Origin: Symbiodinium natans
Lineage: Eukaryota; Sar; Dinophyceae; Suessiales; Symbiodiniaceae
Assembly: GCA_905221605.1 (NCBI GenBank)
Contig: CAJNDS010002830.1
Coordinates: forward strand, 162,501-220,000
DNA: 57,500 nt
Direction: 5' to 3'
The notes below the pieces were generated by a model, which was not told where the DNA came from, ran no database searches, and saw nothing but the letters and a program-made list of their open reading frames with translations. A program made the position numbers and the translations under genes. Positions 32,872 to 43,663 of the stretch are shown here, piece by piece; the stretch's first letter is position 1; every line of letters begins with the position of its first letter.

Positions 32872-33293
32872 TTAGGAAGGTGATCCAAGGACTGGTTGCT
32901 GAGAGGTGAGAGTACCCTGATAGGTGGTGCTAAGCCGGGAGCTTTTCGTGACCTCAGCACCTCGCTCACCTGCGAGGTTTGTCTCGGAGATACAGCAGGA
33001 TGGAGTGGCCTCGGCCCCTGCATTGTTCACCTTACGTTGTTTTGCGCACAGGGGGCGGAGACCATGATGATGAGGTCAGTGCGTGTTGTTTTGAATCCGG
33101 TACGCAGCTTGGCTGCTGTGATTCCAACCAGGCCGGTCCGTCCCCGCTGGCTCAAAGCTTCTCGATTTCTACGCTGCGATCCTCGCTGTTAGAAGCAAAG
33201 CTGCCGCAAAAAGTATCTCACTGCAGCATGGGGCTCGCCGGCTCCTCACCCAAAAATGCACAGGAGCGCCTCAGCTCAGCAGGACTCGCATTG
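32872..33293 (+). CDS. Small exons of a hypothetical gene
   Basis: After CCCAG a tiny exon (about 32872-32906) reads VRKVIQGLVAER and stops at a canonical donor (GTGAGA). A second candidate begins after CACAG at about 33053, with two competing frames (DHDDEVSACCFESG or AETMMMRSVRVVLNPVRS). Confidence 0.35.
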
Positions 33294-33296
33294 TAA

Positions 33297-34120
33297 GGTT
33301 CACTGGGTCGGACGGCCTTTGGGTCTGTCACGGTTAAGTCGATGGCCCATATCTGGTGCTGCAAATACGGCTTGTCGTCGGCGTGTAAAGACACAGTTCA
33401 ATGGCGTAGCTGAGCGGTTCGAATCATGAAATGACGCAGAGCCCTGGATTCAGCCGAAAGTTGACTGAGGCGTAGCCGGTCGGAGGACTCCACCATGGAC
33501 TTAGAGGCGCTCGAATCGAGTGATTCTTGGAGACAACTGGGGACCTGTTTTCTGGGTGCTCGCCCCCTGCACCTGAGACTCATCACTTGCCCATTCTCGC
33601 ATAGTTTGCATATCCACGGCCACGGCGACTGATTCCGAATCAGGCATCCGCGGGCCTGAGAATCTAGGCTACACATCTTTTGCCATCCTACACCTCTGGC
33701 CCATGTCAAGTGGTAAGGACGACACGGCTCTTGCCGAGGCCGGGGCAGATTTATGTAGAATGCCAAGAATGCCACTTCACACGGCACGTTGCGGAGCACC
33801 CGGGCTGCCCCTTCCGAACAAGACCCTCTCCTTGAAGAAAGAAGACGGCCGCCCGCTTGTGAGGTGGTACCGGCTGCGCAAGGCGAGGACGAGCCCGTGG
33901 CAACCGAGCGCCCGCAAGTCCGCTCCAAGGCAGCTTTCCGGTTCTAGTTAAGCAGAAATGGCCGCCTAAAGCATGCCAAAGTCCTAAACCACTAAACATC
34001 CACAAGCCCATCCTGAACCCTAAACCCCCGCCCTTTCTCGGCCTCTTGATCTCAGGCACAAAGTTGGGGGCTCCTGCCGGAAAGCCGCCTGGCCGAAGCG
34101 AAGGTCGGGAGAGCGGCAGC
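33297..34120. other. No firm gene
   Basis: A minus frame (33398-33928, 176 codons) is open but has no recognisable content. CCTAAACCACTAAACATCC and CCCTAAACCCCC lie at about 33980-34030. Confidence 0.3.
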
Positions 34121-34130
34121 ATCAAAAGGA

Positions 34131-34685
34131 GTGAGCCGAGGCCATCGAGGCATCACGGTCGAAGAGCTGTGGGACTTCTACAAGCCAGAGGCCGACTGGC
34201 TCGAAGATTCCAGGCTGGAATGGGAGATGTTGTGGAAGGGAAGGGATTCGGCGTTGAATGGTCGGCTTCTGAACCTCCCACCCTCCGCCCCTTGCTGCCT
34301 GATAGCTGTCGTGGCAGGTGGAGGTGCGGGATTTGCCACAAGCTTCATGGCAGCACTGAAGCGCTGGTGAGTTCCTTTGGCCTCGTTTGTAGGCTGCTCC
34401 TTCCTGCTGCATCGGTGAGTGTCACTGCACGGCTCAGAGGTCTTGCAGCTGTGAGGAATGTGTCGATCCCGAGCCGGGTGCTTGGTGTGGTTATGGTTCA
34501 GTCCATGGGGGTGCAAAGAAGATTCCCGAGCCCGTTCATGCCAGTGTCTGAGGTCAAGCCCGGCAAGCCCTCAAGAAACAGCTGAGCCGGTGGACGCTTC
34601 GATGGAGGTGGAGGAGGCAGCTGGCAACATGGCTCAGGCAGCTCAAGCAGCTGCTGCACAGATGGCGGAGCAGTCCGATCCTTAG
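34131..34685 (+). CDS. Hypothetical acidic protein, two exons or more
   Basis: One exon (about 34131-34230) reads GITVEELWDFYKPEADWLED then SRLEWEMLW. A terminal exon (about 34560-34685) reads ETAEPVDASMEVEEAAGNMA then QAAQAAAAQMAEQSDP before TAG. Both are clearly protein-like; the tail is a low-complexity Ala/Gln helix. The junction is not resolved. No family is recognised. Confidence 0.48.
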
Positions 34686-34708
34686 CACAGTGCAACCCAG
34701 TCGAAGAT

Positions 34709-35053
34709 ATGGAAGCGCAGTTCTTGCTGGTGCCGAGTCAGACATCGCTCCGGCGCTCTTTGCTGAGGGTGGTCACGGGCATCGGCAAAGCAATGGCCGA
34801 GGAGAAGAGGGCTAAGCGCATCCGTCGCGCCCGACAAAAGCCACAGAGTCACAGCTGCTGCAGCCACTGTGGTGCGGAAGGCGGACCAGGCGCCCCAGAA
34901 GCGTTCAAGAAGCAAACGCAGAAGCCACATTGTGTTCGTGGTTCAGGACTAGAAGGCCGCACTGCAGTCTTGCTTGAAGGACGATGGGAGGAGCGGAACC
35001 TCTACGAGGTCGTTGCTGAAATGTGGCCTTGCAGCATATTAGCCTTCTCGTGA
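34709..35053 (+). CDS. Possible ORF with CCxxCG motif
   Basis: Starts ATG (MEAQFLLVPSQTSLRRS), has a basic helix (EEKRAKRIRRARQKPQ) and CCSHCG. A second + frame over the same bases (APDKSHRVTAAAATVVRKAD) is equally plausible, so frame is unresolved. Confidence 0.3.
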   Translation: MEAQFLLVPSQTSLRRSLLRVVTGIGKAMAEEKRAKRIRRARQKPQSHSCCSHCGAEGGPGAPEAFKKQTQKPHCVRGSGLEGRTAVLLEGRWEERNLYEVVAEMWPCSILAFS

Positions 35054-35345
35054 GCAAGTCCAAGCAATTAGTCGTCACGTCGGATTCTAGTTTTGCTGAG
35101 GGCATTTGCGGTTTTCTTGCGCAGCTGTTTTCCAAAGCCTGATGTGCTTGACGCGTCACACTGTTTCATGCCCTTTAACATGCCTGGCGCGGACTGAGGG
35201 TCATGCCCATTTGTGCGCAGCTTCGGGTGAGCTATGTGGAGCTTCTCCGACGCGGGCCCGAAGGTGAGTCGCCTGGGAGATGAATTGAGCCGCATGCCTG
35301 TGTGCAGCTGTCATTTGTACTTGTGGTTTTTGTGGCCTTCTCGAG

Positions 35346-37807
35346 GCGACGAGATGGAGGGCGTCCGGCCAGACACCTTTGTGTCCCATTGGTGGGGCGA
35401 GGACGTTGCAAATAGGATACTATAAAGTATAGTATACTATATCATATCATATCATATCACATCATATCATATCATATCATATCAGATCATATGAAATCAC
35501 GGCAGATTCTACTTGATTATTGTCTGTTATATGATATTTTATTATGTTATATTGTACTGCAATAATATATTATAGCATGTTATATCATATTTCATGACAT
35601 TATATTTTGTGTTATATACATTGTATATTAAATACTTTGTTCTTATAGATTATCGATTACATATTATGTATTACCCATTATCTGTTATCTATTACCCATT
35701 ATCTATTATCTATTATCTTTGAACTACTAAGTATTATCTAGTATCAAGTATCTATTCTCCTTTATCTAGTATCTGTTATATGTTATATATTATGTGTTAT
35801 ATATGGTATATTTATTATTATATATCGTATATTGTGTATTGTATTCTATATATTATACATTATATATTGCGCATTATATAGTATAATTATATAGTATATA
35901 TTATATATTATATATTATATATTATATTATATATATTATTATATATATTATTATATTATAATATTTATATTATATTATATATTATATATACATTATATTT
36001 TACATGATGTATTATATATTATGTATGATTATATTATATTTTGTATATATTTCATATATATTAGATTATATATTTTATATATTTATATATTGTATATTGT
36101 ATATTTAATATATATATTATGTATTATATATATTATATATTATATATCTACATTATACATGATAATATATCATATATGATATATGATATATGGCATCGTG
36201 TATATTTTAAATTATGTGTATCATATGTTATGTATTATATATCATATATCATTCATCATATATGATATATGATATATGATATATGATATATGATATATGA
36301 TACATTCTATAGTATATATTATATATTATATATTATATAATATAAATTATATATTTTATGTTGAAATATTTTTATATCATTATTCATTTTTCTGTATACT
36401 ATGTGTTGTTTACTGTATATTATATATATATGGTATATAATAGCACGCCATGTTATTCTATGTTATACTATGTTATATTATGTTATACTATGTTATATTA
36501 TGTCATATTATGTTATATTATGTTATATGATGTTATATTATGTTATATTTTATTTTTCCAAAAAATGATAGATCTGTAGGGTTTAGGGATTGTTTGGGGG
36601 TTACAGCGCAGAACCAAAAATGTGTGTTGTGATCCCCCTCTGTCAGGACCATGCGGCTGTTGCTTCGAACCCCCCACATAAGAATTGAGAGCTCACCCAT
36701 GCCAGCGGCCAGCGGCGGAGGAGTTCCCGAAGTTCATGCGCACGCTCACCAGGTTTGCAGCTGCCTGCCTCCACTGGGAGAGTTCGGAGCTTGCCGCTTT
36801 TCACCTACGTGCACCCAAAAATCACCTAACTAACGCCACCTGAAATCACCTGAAACTGACTTAAAATCCTATAAACTCCTGAACCTCCCGAAAGCCCAAA
36901 ACACGTTTTTAGCTCTTTGTGTTTTCGCGTAATTCCTTCCTCAGGAAGCCCGAAGCCGCCGACTGCCCTGGACCATGTGCCACACCCCGTATCGAAACCC
37001 GCGAACATGGGCTTTCTGGTGTCTTGGCGCCCAAAACACTTTTTCTATACTATACTATATTAGATTATACTATACTATACTATACTACGCTATACTATAC
37101 TGTACTATACTACACTATACTATACTATACTACACTATACTACACTATACTATACTATACCTATATTATACTCGTGCAAGTCACGGCAGTTGTCACTGCA
37201 AGGATCTGCGCGTTTGCCAACAATCAGTATGCCATCGAGCATGCCCTGGGCGACTTCAGGCTCGACCGCATGACAGCTCAGGCTATTCGGTGCAGCCAAA
37301 GTTGCCTTTGTGTCCCATCCTTGGGTAGTGGGGGTGGGGACAAGGACCACTTAACTGGATGTTAGGGGTTGTGCCCTGCAAGGGCACATTCTGTCGCGCT
37401 GTGTACATGTGCATGCAGCAGTCTTATGTGCTTGACCTGCGCCGCTGGCGAGTAGCAGCGCGACACCGCGGACCGCGGTGATGACATCCGCGTTTGCCAC
37501 TGCTTTAGAACCTCGGCACCATTCATGGTTCTGCATGGGATGAGTCCACGCCGAAAATGCACCGCTTCAAGCACAGGGCTACACAGCTAAGCCAGGTTCA
37601 GTCACCGTTTTTAATGGGGCCCTTCACGGGCTTCGGCTACCACAGTACTTGTAGCATGGCTTTCGCTGACTCATGAAAGTGAAGTCAAACATTGAACTAG
37701 GAGTGGAGCTTGCGACCTGCTTGCGACTTGCCTGCGACCTGCCAGCTCCAGGATGCTGTCACTGATGTCGTGGCTGTGCTGGACGATCGCGCGATCATCT
37801 ACACCAG
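35346..37807 (+). CDS. SHWWGE/ANNQ-type dinoflagellate protein (multi-exon)
   Basis: Exons with consistent phase: 35346-35404 (DEMEGVRPDTFVSHWWGED, donor GTTGCA); 36721-36752 (EFPKFMRTLTR); 37203-about 37280 (ICAFANNQYAIEHALGD); 37752-37807 (DAVTDVVAVLDDRAIIYTR, GC donor). The order SHWWGE, then (Y/F)ANNQ, then VLD...YTR matches a protein domain I recognise as widespread in dinoflagellates; its function is unknown. FWCGLWFGFE at about 37898 may be the following WC..FE motif. Upstream and downstream exons (about 35234; 37874-38056; 38124-38200) probably belong too. The two large introns are almost pure simple sequence. Confidence 0.68.
35405..36720. repeat. 1.3-kb AT-rich intron of nested simple repeats
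   Basis: From 35415 to 36545 the sequence is almost only A and T. Segments: (ATATC)n at 35440-35490; TATTATCTATTACC words at 35650-35760; (TATAT) blocks at 35850-36060; ATATGATATATGAT repeats at 36240-36300; a 10-bp TATGTTATAC/T array at 36455-36545. Unique sequence resumes at about 36560, just before the 36721 exon. Confidence 0.92.
37044..37172. repeat. (CTATA)n pentanucleotide microsatellite
   Basis: About 25 units of ACTAT with single-base variants, in the following intron of the same gene. Confidence 0.95.
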
Positions 37808-37873
37808 GCTTCTTGGAGAAAAAAACTGGTAATCCACATACGAAAGCCTATTGCTTCAACCTTTTTCTTCTCC

Positions 37874-38220
37874 TTGGTGCTGTGGCTTGTGACAGTTGAC
37901 CTTTCTGGTGTGGCCTGTGGTTCGGCTTTGAGGGAGAAGGACTGTGATTTCAATACCAAGGATCTGGTGCTGCTTCGAGTTGTTCTCCGTTGCGCGCTTG
38001 ATGCCACAGCGAATCTTGGGTGCATTGCTGCCCAATGCCCTGCAGTGTCAAGATGACCGGAACTTGCTGCATATCTGGGGCCTGGGGGTGGCTTGGGGCC
38101 ATGCAATGTGTAATTGCATGTAATTGCACCTATGTCTAGGCAGAGGCAAGGAGCTCGAGATCTTCATCGCCGATGAGTCAGGGGCGTCTCAGCTGCGTGG
38201 CCATGTTGAACGCTCATCAG
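37874..38220 (+). CDS. Probable downstream exons of the SHWWGE gene
   Basis: Frames read SALREKDCDFNTKDLVLLRV (about 37915-37990) and GKELEIFIADESGASQLRG (about 38145-38200). Same strand and spacing as the preceding exons. Exact splice sites are not fixed. Confidence 0.4.
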
Positions 38221-38335
38221 ACTTTCGGGCTGCTACAACCCGACGCTTGTGGAATGTGGCTGTTTTAGGGATGCAGTGGGGCATCGCGGTGGGACGGGAA
38301 AGGGGGACTGGCCAACCCGCAAGTATGTACTTCAG

Positions 38336-38750
38336 CCATCCCCACCCTACGTACAGCTGCGAGCCACTCCGGGATACTCACGGCTTTTCTGGGGGTGAGC
38401 ACTCCAGGGATACTCGCGAGTCTCTGCGGGTGCTCGGCGGGACTCTTTGGGGCTTCTCTGGAGGCACTCCAGTGCAGAAAAATCAGGATACTCGGCGGGA
38501 GTCTCTGTGGACATCATAGCCATAGACCACGTGGGCACTCCAGTGATGCTCGCAGGACTCTGTACGGGCTTCTTTAGGGGGCACTTCAGGGATGCTCTTT
38601 GGGACTCTCTAAGGGCTCCTCTGCAGGTGGACTCTCTGCGGGCTTGTCTGGCAAGGGCAGTGTAGGAGTCACACCGGGCGAGGAGGCGAGGCGCATGGTT
38701 GACTTAACATCGAGCATCCCCACACACAACGTCACAAAACCGAGGGTGGG
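38336..38750 (+). mobile_element. Inverted-end element, copy 1
   Basis: Begins CCATCCCCACCCT and ends CCGAGGGTGGG, so the ends are inverted complements. The interior is a degenerate minisatellite with GGCACTCCAG, GGGACTCT and ATACTCG words. Near the right end TTAACATCGAGCATCCCC resembles the TAACATCTAACAACCCC of the other copies. No coding capacity. Confidence 0.65.
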
Positions 38751-39141
38751 ACAGGAGATGTCGGGTGGAGGGCACTGCGTTGTATGGAGCACAGGCTCCA
38801 GCTGTGGCACTTGCACGCGTACCTGATTGCAACAAGCACACACTGAACAAGATCAACACACCCGCCATATTCACCATCACAACCACACCAACCACCGTTC
38901 AGGTGGTCAGTTCCGGCTGTGGGGATGTTTGGATGATGAATTCGCTGATCGACAAGGTGGCTTGACGCTTCGTTTCAGTGCTTGGCTTGGGAAAGCTCGG
39001 GCCAGTTATGGCATTCACTGCGATATCCATGTTGGCGTGCGTAGGCTCCACAGCTGTTCGGGTACTTCTAATCCTGCAGGGAGGCAAATCAAAAACCAGC
39101 TGATCCTGACCCGCATTGCACCCCCCAATCGGTCCCTCCAG
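38751..39141. other. No firm gene
   Basis: The open frame 38827-39309 covers this stretch but becomes protein-like only from about 39142. Confidence 0.35.
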
Positions 39142-39234
39142 ATGCCCAATCATGAATTGCCTACGCTTGACGCTTGCCTGCTGCGGTTGGAGGTCAAAAC
39201 GGCGGAGGCAGAGGCGTCGAATCCTGATGACAAG
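39142..39234 (+). CDS. Orphan exon, 31 codons
   Basis: Bounded by CCAG and a GT donor (GTGCGA). Reads MPNHELPTLDACLLRLEVK then TAEAEASNPDDK. Phase 0 at both ends. No family is recognised. Confidence 0.5.
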
Positions 39235-39690
39235 GTGCGAATCCATCCAACATCTCAGCATACTGTGTGCGAGGCAGGTTTAAGACCCGTAGAACTACGC
39301 GACGGCTGAACACAAGCAGCAGCCAAGTTACATTGAGAGGTTTGCATACCAGCAGCAGATTGCTGTCAGGCCATGATCGAATCTGCCATGCTTGCAGATG
39401 GTACCACCTCTGAGGCAAGCCTGCCGAGTCGCGTCTTCGAAACATCAACGGCTGCGAATAAGATCTGTCAAAACTTTGGCGGACTTTCAAGCTTCGGCGA
39501 ATCGCAAGAAGGGCCATAGTTTGTGACATTTTCTCCTGGTGCGCCCCGGGGTAGGCATACTCAGACTCTTTAGTACCGTTTTGCCCGATAGGAGCTGGAT
39601 AGTGTGCTCCAGATGCTGGCTTCCACGGGCATGGCGGCAGCCCACCACCGGAAACTCGGCCCAAGTCCCCCTTCAGGAATCCAGCTTCGA
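39235..39690. other. No recognisable gene
   Basis: Nothing supported on either strand. Confidence 0.35.
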
Positions 39691-39694
39691 AGGC

Positions 39695-40303
39695 TGTAGT
39701 TGTGCTGATGATGACAACCTGTTTCAGATACTCAGGAGGTGCATGGAGATCTGCGCAATGGCTCGCTAGCTGCAAGAGATGGCTTGCTTTCAGGGATATT
39801 CAGGACCTGGGATGCTCTGGCGTCAGTGGTTTGTGGCACGGGCAGCGGTGCGTGGGTGGGGGGGGGGCGGGGGTGGGAATACTTGGAGATGAGCTTGGTG
39901 ATGTTTCGGATTCACCGAAGCAATGTCTTCACTGCGGAGGACACCAGCAAGTAGGGTGGATTGTACATGTTCAATGCTGCTGGCCCGACCCATCACGAAT
40001 CTCCTGAAATTTTACTTCTGTGCTGCGGCAGGTGGTGATTCTCGAGCTTTGGCTGCCCTTGGGGAGGAAGATGTCAGGGCCACCGGTGCAGCGGTTCCGT
40101 TCTTGCTAGGGCACCTTAACACCTTGATCTGAACAAGACAAGTGCTCTTCTTGGTTGAGTTAGAGACCTCAAGACTCGGGACTATCAGAAGCAACGATGC
40201 GTTGAAATTTGGCCTTCCGACATCCTCTTCACTTCAGGATGTTGCGACCACAAACACCGTGGGGACCACCCTGAGCATCCTGAACCAGAGAGCCAACGTC
40301 GAG
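39695..40303 (+). CDS. Run of short exons of a hypothetical gene
   Basis: Four protein-like pieces on one strand: about 39695-39769 (ADDDNLFQILRRCMEICAMA); about 39890-39951 (MSLVMFRIHRSNVFTAEDTS); about 40031-40132 (GGDSRALAALGEEDVRATGA then AVPFLLGHLNTLI); about 40142-40303 (FLVELETSRLGTIRSNDALK then SILNQRANVE, ending at a GTAGGG donor). Three lie in different frames, as spliced exons would. Order and joins are inference. No family is recognised. Confidence 0.45.
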
Positions 40304-41022
40304 GTAGGGGGGGAGAGACGCTTACAAGATCTTACAAGATTGAAGGGTCTTGAGACCGAGCGCATTGGGAGGCGCTTCTGGGCTTTTCGCCGAAGGCCAG
40401 AGACACGGAAACACTGCATGTTTAAGCAGGCGGTGCGTCTACAGTAAGATGACAAGCGCACGAATATGGAGCGCAGACCTTTTCTGCACGCTTTCACTCT
40501 TTTGCGGTGGGAAGGGTGTGGGTCCGTCGCCGGGTTGATGCACTGAAGCATGTGGTGCGAGGTTTTGTGTCTCGGCTTATCACACGGGCTGCTGCTTGTC
40601 CTGGGCCTCCTCTTCCTGCGCTGCGGCCGCATTGCATGAATGCTAAAGACAGTCATGGTAAATGTTTCTCAAAGAATATATCCGAGTCAGGAAGGCAAAT
40701 GCTGTTTTGCGCTGAGCTAATTTGGGGTTATGTTATGTGTTCATTCGGGGTGTCTGACGGTGTCTGTTTGTCAGGGTGTGCACCATGCAAGCTCCGGCAC
40801 CGAGGATCCGTGCGGAGCTGCTTGCTTGCCGCCTTGGCCAACGGAGTCATCGCCTTGTTCGAGCGACGGCCCCAGCAGCGAATCTTTTTCTTCAGTTTTG
40901 CAACCTCGTTGGGAATAGTAATTGAGGTGAACCACCGCTTGGCCGTGGTTTGCGTCCTGTTCAGCTTGGTGCTGAGACGAATCTGTCCGGAACAGTTTAA
41001 CGTTTGCCCTTTTTGAACTTGT
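40304..41022. other. Unresolved open frame
   Basis: A 170-codon + frame (40507-41016) is open, with a hydrophobic part near its end, but competes with other frames. No family is recognised. Confidence 0.3.
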
Positions 41023-41565
41023 GTGACTTCCCGTCGCATCCTGTCGCCTAATTCCGTACCCCTGTCAATGCTCTACCGAGGTCTGAAGGTGTTTATTGTT
41101 GTCGGATTTGCCACCATTGCTGGAGACTGGGCCGGGGTTTGCGTCTCATTGTACCTCTTTGGTCTTATTGTGCCTTGGCCGAGCTACAGACATATTGACG
41201 ACTTGCACAAGCCACGTGGCCTGAAGCATATAAAGCAGCAGCTGCACCCTAAAACCATCTTCTTCTTGAAGGTGCTCACGTTGGCGGGGCGCCACCCGCT
41301 GCGCAGGTTCTTGGATCCTGTGCCCCGGCAAATTTCCCAGCTGCAGCTTCGGCTTTGGGAGCCTCCAGGGTGGGGGTTTCCGAAATTGGGGGGTTGCCTT
41401 GTTGGGGTCCTTATTATAAGGGAATCCTACTATTTGGAGGACTATATCAGTGGTCACTTATTTTCGTACACTCCAAGTGACTCAAAACTGATTACCGAGA
41501 GTGAATTTCAAGAGGTCCTGTTTCTATTGGCAAAGGCGGTGCACGCAGCTCAGGTGTTCATGTAA
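41023..41565 (+). CDS. Hypothetical exon, protein-like C-terminus
   Basis: Open for 180 codons. The end (SDSKLITESEFQEVLFLLAK then AVHAAQVFM and TAA) is convincing as a C-terminal exon from about 41465. The earlier part (VGFATIAGDWAGVCVSLYLF) is hydrophobic and less certain. An EF-hand-like helix is possible. Confidence 0.38.
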   Translation: MTSRRILSPNSVPLSMLYRGLKVFIVVGFATIAGDWAGVCVSLYLFGLIVPWPSYRHIDDLHKPRGLKHIKQQLHPKTIFFLKVLTLAGRHPLRRFLDPVPRQISQLQLRLWEPPGWGFPKLGGCLVGVLIIRESYYLEDYISGHLFSYTPSDSKLITESEFQEVLFLLAKAVHAAQVFM

Positions 41566-41773
41566 GGTGAGATGTGAGGGGCCGGAGCCACTTCACGTGA
41601 ATAGGCATCGGCTCTTCCCATTGATGCCGGATTCTTTTGTCCTGTGCCACAGCATGATGATGTCCCACGGTTCTTTTCGGGCTTGCTGACGGCTTCGTAA
41701 CGAGAGGGGAAGCAGACCACTGCTTGGCTCCTCAGATTCCGCATGATTCTGTGCGACATACGGATGAAAGACC

Positions 41774-42270
41774 ATGAATTCTGCAACGCATGGCTTTGTG
41801 CTGGGCATCTCTTCCCCTTTGGCGTCAGCAAGCCGCCAGAACGTGTTTGGACGTGATCTTCCGAGGTCTCAGGGGTCCTCGCGCCTTTCAGTTGCTGGGA
41901 AAGGCAAGCTGCACAGTTCGCTGAGTGCGCGGAGCGCGCAGGGCATTCCAGCTCGCACCTTCCCCTCTCGAGGACCCCCGTGAGGCATGTACACTTTGTT
42001 TCTAGCTTGTGCCAGGCAGAGCCGGCACCAGTGAAGTTCTAGGATTCTAGACCCTTAGGCAGCCTGTGCGGTCGTTCGGACGACTCTTTGTGACAGTTGA
42101 GGCCCGTCAATTTAGTCGGAGCTCCTGCACTTGCTCCGTTCCTCGGCTTTGTCAACCTGCAGGAGACAATTTTGTCAAGAGCCGACACAAGCTTGGCTCC
42201 TGAACACATGCTGCAACAGTCCGGCCAATGTGAGGACGGTTCGCAGAAGTGCGTGCAGTTTGAGAGCTAG
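41774..42270 (+). CDS. Complete two-exon gene, 124-residue hypothetical protein
   Basis: Exon 1 is 41774-41979: ATG start, MNSATHGFVLGISSPLASAS, then a Ser/Arg-rich stretch (RSQGSSRLSVAGKGKLHSSL), ending at a GTGAGG donor. Exon 2 is 42102-42270 after TTGAG: VNLVGAPALAPFLGFVNLQE, then ILSRADTSLAPEHMLQQSGQ and VQFES before TAG 42268-42270. The joined length is 375 nt and the phase fits exactly. The N-terminal part is disordered and basic, so an organelle-targeting extension is possible. No family is recognised. Minus frames here are weaker. Confidence 0.58.
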
Positions 42271-42387
42271 CCACATGCCGCAGAACATCCTGACGTCATC
42301 TGAATCATCTGACATCTGAACGATTTGGTGCGCGAGGACTGTCATCCAGCTTGTCGGATAGGTCTGACGGATCCGCATCAGAGGCTT

Positions 42388-42430
42388 CATGATCTTCATT
42401 GCAACAGGCATTGCAACAGGCATTGCAGAT
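42388..42430. repeat. 12-bp tandem GGCATTGCAACA
   Basis: Nearly three copies. Confidence 0.8.
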
Positions 42431-42528
42431 GCCGCCGCATGTCCCCCCCCCCGCATGTGCCGCTGCGTTTGCCGCAGGAGTTTGCAAAAAAAGACATGAA
42501 GTGAATTTAACGCCCTCGTCTATTTGAG

Positions 42529-42929
42529 CTGCAACTTGATGCTCAGATCGGCCGTCGAATCCATCAAGCGCTGAGGGTCTTCATGTGTGCCAATGTATCC
42601 AAGGTCTGGATGCGGGACAGCCAATATGGCAAGTACCGCAGAGGCCGCCTGGTGAAGAAGGCGCATTCATGACTGGAAGCACGTGGGGGGGGAGAACGGG
42701 AGAGAGTTCAAAATCCGAGAAAAAGGCCGCGCGCTGTCCGAAGTGCGGCGCCTATGATGCCAGCCTCCAGCGCTCCTGCCGCCACTGCGGGCATCCGACG
42801 AAGGAGGCGTGGGTGACTTTCGAGGGGGTTCATGTCGTTCGGTCGCACAAGGAATTTATCGGAGCATGCGCGGGATGGCTTGACATGTGCTTTGAAACGG
42901 CCAGCAAGCAGCCATCGTCCTGCGCCTGA
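42529..42929 (+). CDS. Zinc-ribbon protein, two exons
   Basis: Exon 42529-42660 (phase 0 at both ends; GC donor GCGCAT, with TGA just beyond) reads LQLDAQIGRRIHQALRVFMC then VWMRDSQYGKYRRGRLVKK. A second exon, in another frame and starting somewhere after about 42700, reads EKKAARCPKCGAYDASLQRS then CRHCGHPTKEAWVTFEGVHV and ends PSSCA before TGA at 42927-42929. CPKCG-x9-CRHCG is a clear zinc ribbon. The intron would be short, and its acceptor is not fixed. Nucleic-acid or protein binding is likely; no named family. Confidence 0.52.
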
Positions 42930-43105
42930 CAGGTCGTGGCCAGGACTGGCTGCCACGGCCCTGGCTCGTCCTGCCATCAGGGGCTTGCTTAACTTCTGCA
43001 ATCAAAGGGTTGAGGCGTTTATGAAGAGTCCGCAAGCCATACCCACTTCTCGTCCCCTCGATCTAGGCCCCTAGGCATTGTTCGACTCGAGATATCGTCG
43101 CGCAG

Positions 43106-43251
43106 GGGCCCAGCACCTGGTGCCGGGGGAGACTGTGGAGCTTTCGCAGTTCCAGTGGCGGCGGCCGCAGCGGCTCAGGCATCTCAGGGCTGGAGAAGCT
43201 GACGTGGTCGAATATGGTCATCTCATGCTTGTGCAAGCGCTGGTCAATTAG
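43106..43251 (+). CDS. Terminal exon of a hypothetical protein
   Basis: After CGCAG the frame reads AQHLVPGETVELSQFQWRRP then LRHLRAGEADVVEYGHLMLV and TAG 43249-43251. It could be the last exon of the zinc-ribbon gene or of a separate one. A minus frame over 43063-43404 is also open and protein-like, so strand is not beyond doubt. Confidence 0.45.
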
Positions 43252-43663
43252 GAGCTCTTGGATGTTGGATGATGTCGGCTGATCTTGGTCCGTCCGCCCC
43301 GTGCAGCTCAATGCTGGCACGTCCCCGTGACCGAAGTGGATGCAAGTGGAAGCCACGGCAGTAAGCCACATGTAGGCCGCTGCCACCCTCAAGGGCACAC
43401 GCAAGCGAAGCCATCATAGCCCAAGCCCTGTCCCCCCGGAGACGTGGTTCGGTTTTGAGGGGCATGGGTGAGAGAGGTGTATGCAGTTGGATGTTGTCTG
43501 TGACGGGGGCGCGGCCGTTAGTGTAGCCGAGCATCCCAGCAGGCGGCTGCAGCTGAGCGACGAGGCCCAGCCTCAGCCCCAGAGAGTCCCGCTTCGTGGT
43601 ACCAGGAGAAGAAACACCATTGAAGTGGCGAGGTCCATATGATCATTCAAATCTTGTCCCATC
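43252..43663. other. No firm gene
   Basis: Only weak minus-strand frames. Confidence 0.35.

Noticed and set aside
33400-33440. tRNA-like words (GTAGCTGAGCGGTTCGAATC)
   Set aside because: No cloverleaf could be folded: the acceptor stem and anticodon arm are missing.
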